From Flavobacteriaceae bacterium (GTDB taxonomy: Bacteria > Bacteroidota > Bacteroidia > Flavobacteriales > Flavobacteriaceae): 16,222 nucleotides of DNA. Positions 15,843 through 16,222 of the stretch are shown here, piece after piece. Each line of letters opens with the position of its first letter. Within the stretch, counting starts at the first letter, position 1. Location of the stretch: positions 9,375 to 25,596 of the forward strand of contig PBYT01000015.1 in NCBI GenBank assembly GCA_002729755.1. The letters are read 5' to 3'. The notes below the pieces were generated by a model. It had not been told where the DNA came from. It searched no databases and saw only the letters and a program-made list of their open reading frames with translations. Both the position numbers and the translations under genes were made by a program.

Positions 15843-16222
15843 ATGTCTGGATTAATAGGAAAAAAAATAGGAATGACAAGCATCTACGATAATAGTGGAA
15901 AGAATATTCCATGTACTATTCTTCAGGTTGGTCCATGTACAATAATACAGATAAAAACGGAAGAAAAAGATGGTTATTCATCTTTTCAACTAGGTTTTGA
16001 TGATACTAAAAAAGAAATAAATAAGGCAAGCCAAGGTCATTTTAAAAAGAGTAAATCCTCTCCTAAAAGAAAACTCGTTGAATTTAGTGGATATGAAGGT
16101 GAATTTAAAGTTGGAGATAAAATTACAGTTGATCATTTTTTTGAGGGTGAATTCGTTGATGTTTCAGGAATATCTAAAGGAAAAGGATTTCAAGGGGTAG
16201 TTAAAAGACATGGTTTTGCAGG
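15843..16222 (+). CDS. rplC: 50S ribosomal protein L3, 5' part only
   Basis: The ATG at 15843 opens a frame that runs to the right edge, giving 126 complete codons of an expected 205-210. It begins MSGLIGKKIGMTSIYDNSG, the standard L3 start, and continues with CTILQVGPCTIIQ and GISKGKGFQGVVKRHGF, the segment that reaches toward the peptidyl transferase centre. It follows rpsJ by 9 bases, in the normal S10-operon order. Confidence 0.97.
   Translation, partial: MSGLIGKKIGMTSIYDNSGKNIPCTILQVGPCTIIQIKTEEKDGYSSFQLGFDDTKKEINKASQGHFKKSKSSPKRKLVEFSGYEGEFKVGDKITVDHFFEGEFVDVSGISKGKGFQGVVKRHGFA

Noticed and set aside
1..16222. CRISPR arrays, tRNA or rRNA genes, insertion sequences, phage or defence genes
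   Set aside because: No spaced palindromic repeats, cloverleaf-like segments, transposase motifs or terminal inverted repeats were seen; coding genes fill nearly the whole window.

Overview
The window is a very AT-rich stretch of chromosome (well under 35% G+C by eye) that reads as a member of the Bacteroidota, most likely a marine flavobacterium with a streamlined genome. Four things point there. TAnnTTTG-type -7 promoter elements lie ahead of guaA, pyrG and rpsL. Most starts lack a Shine-Dalgarno sequence. The rpsL-rpsG-fusA cluster runs straight into rpsJ-rplC with no tuf between them. Several proteins are of Bacteroidota type: the MnmA insert, the YidC groove lysine, EF-G, and a Bacteroidota-type BNR/VPS10 protein. 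No species can be named from the sequence alone.

Layout. Positions 1-3110 (minus strand) hold nearly all of a large exported BNR/sortilin-like beta-propeller protein; only its last few residues lie outside the window. A 55-base divergent gap separates it from plus-strand genes that fill the rest of the window: bshC (bacillithiol cysteine ligase), guaA (GMP synthase), a LysM plus type 1 periplasmic-binding-like protein, pyrG (CTP synthase), yidC (membrane insertase) and mnmA (tRNA 2-thiouridylase). A weak A/T hairpin and a promoter region follow, then rpsL, rpsG, fusA, rpsJ and the 5' part of rplC, which runs off the right edge.

The plus-strand genes probably form several transcription units: bshC; guaA with the LysM protein; pyrG-yidC-mnmA, with gaps of 3 and 6 bases; and the long ribosomal-protein operon starting at rpsL. 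The content is housekeeping: purine and pyrimidine nucleotide synthesis, redox thiol synthesis, envelope biogenesis and translation. No tRNA, rRNA, CRISPR, insertion sequence, phage gene or defence system is visible, and no intergenic gap exceeds 106 bases.

The more curious signals are small ones. The guaA promoter would start transcripts at or very near the ATG, making it leaderless or nearly so. A GC-rich inverted repeat abuts the pyrG start codon. The BNR gene contains a perfect 32-bp in-frame direct repeat. Two mutually exclusive A/T hairpins lie between mnmA and rpsL. I found no convincing undescribed system.
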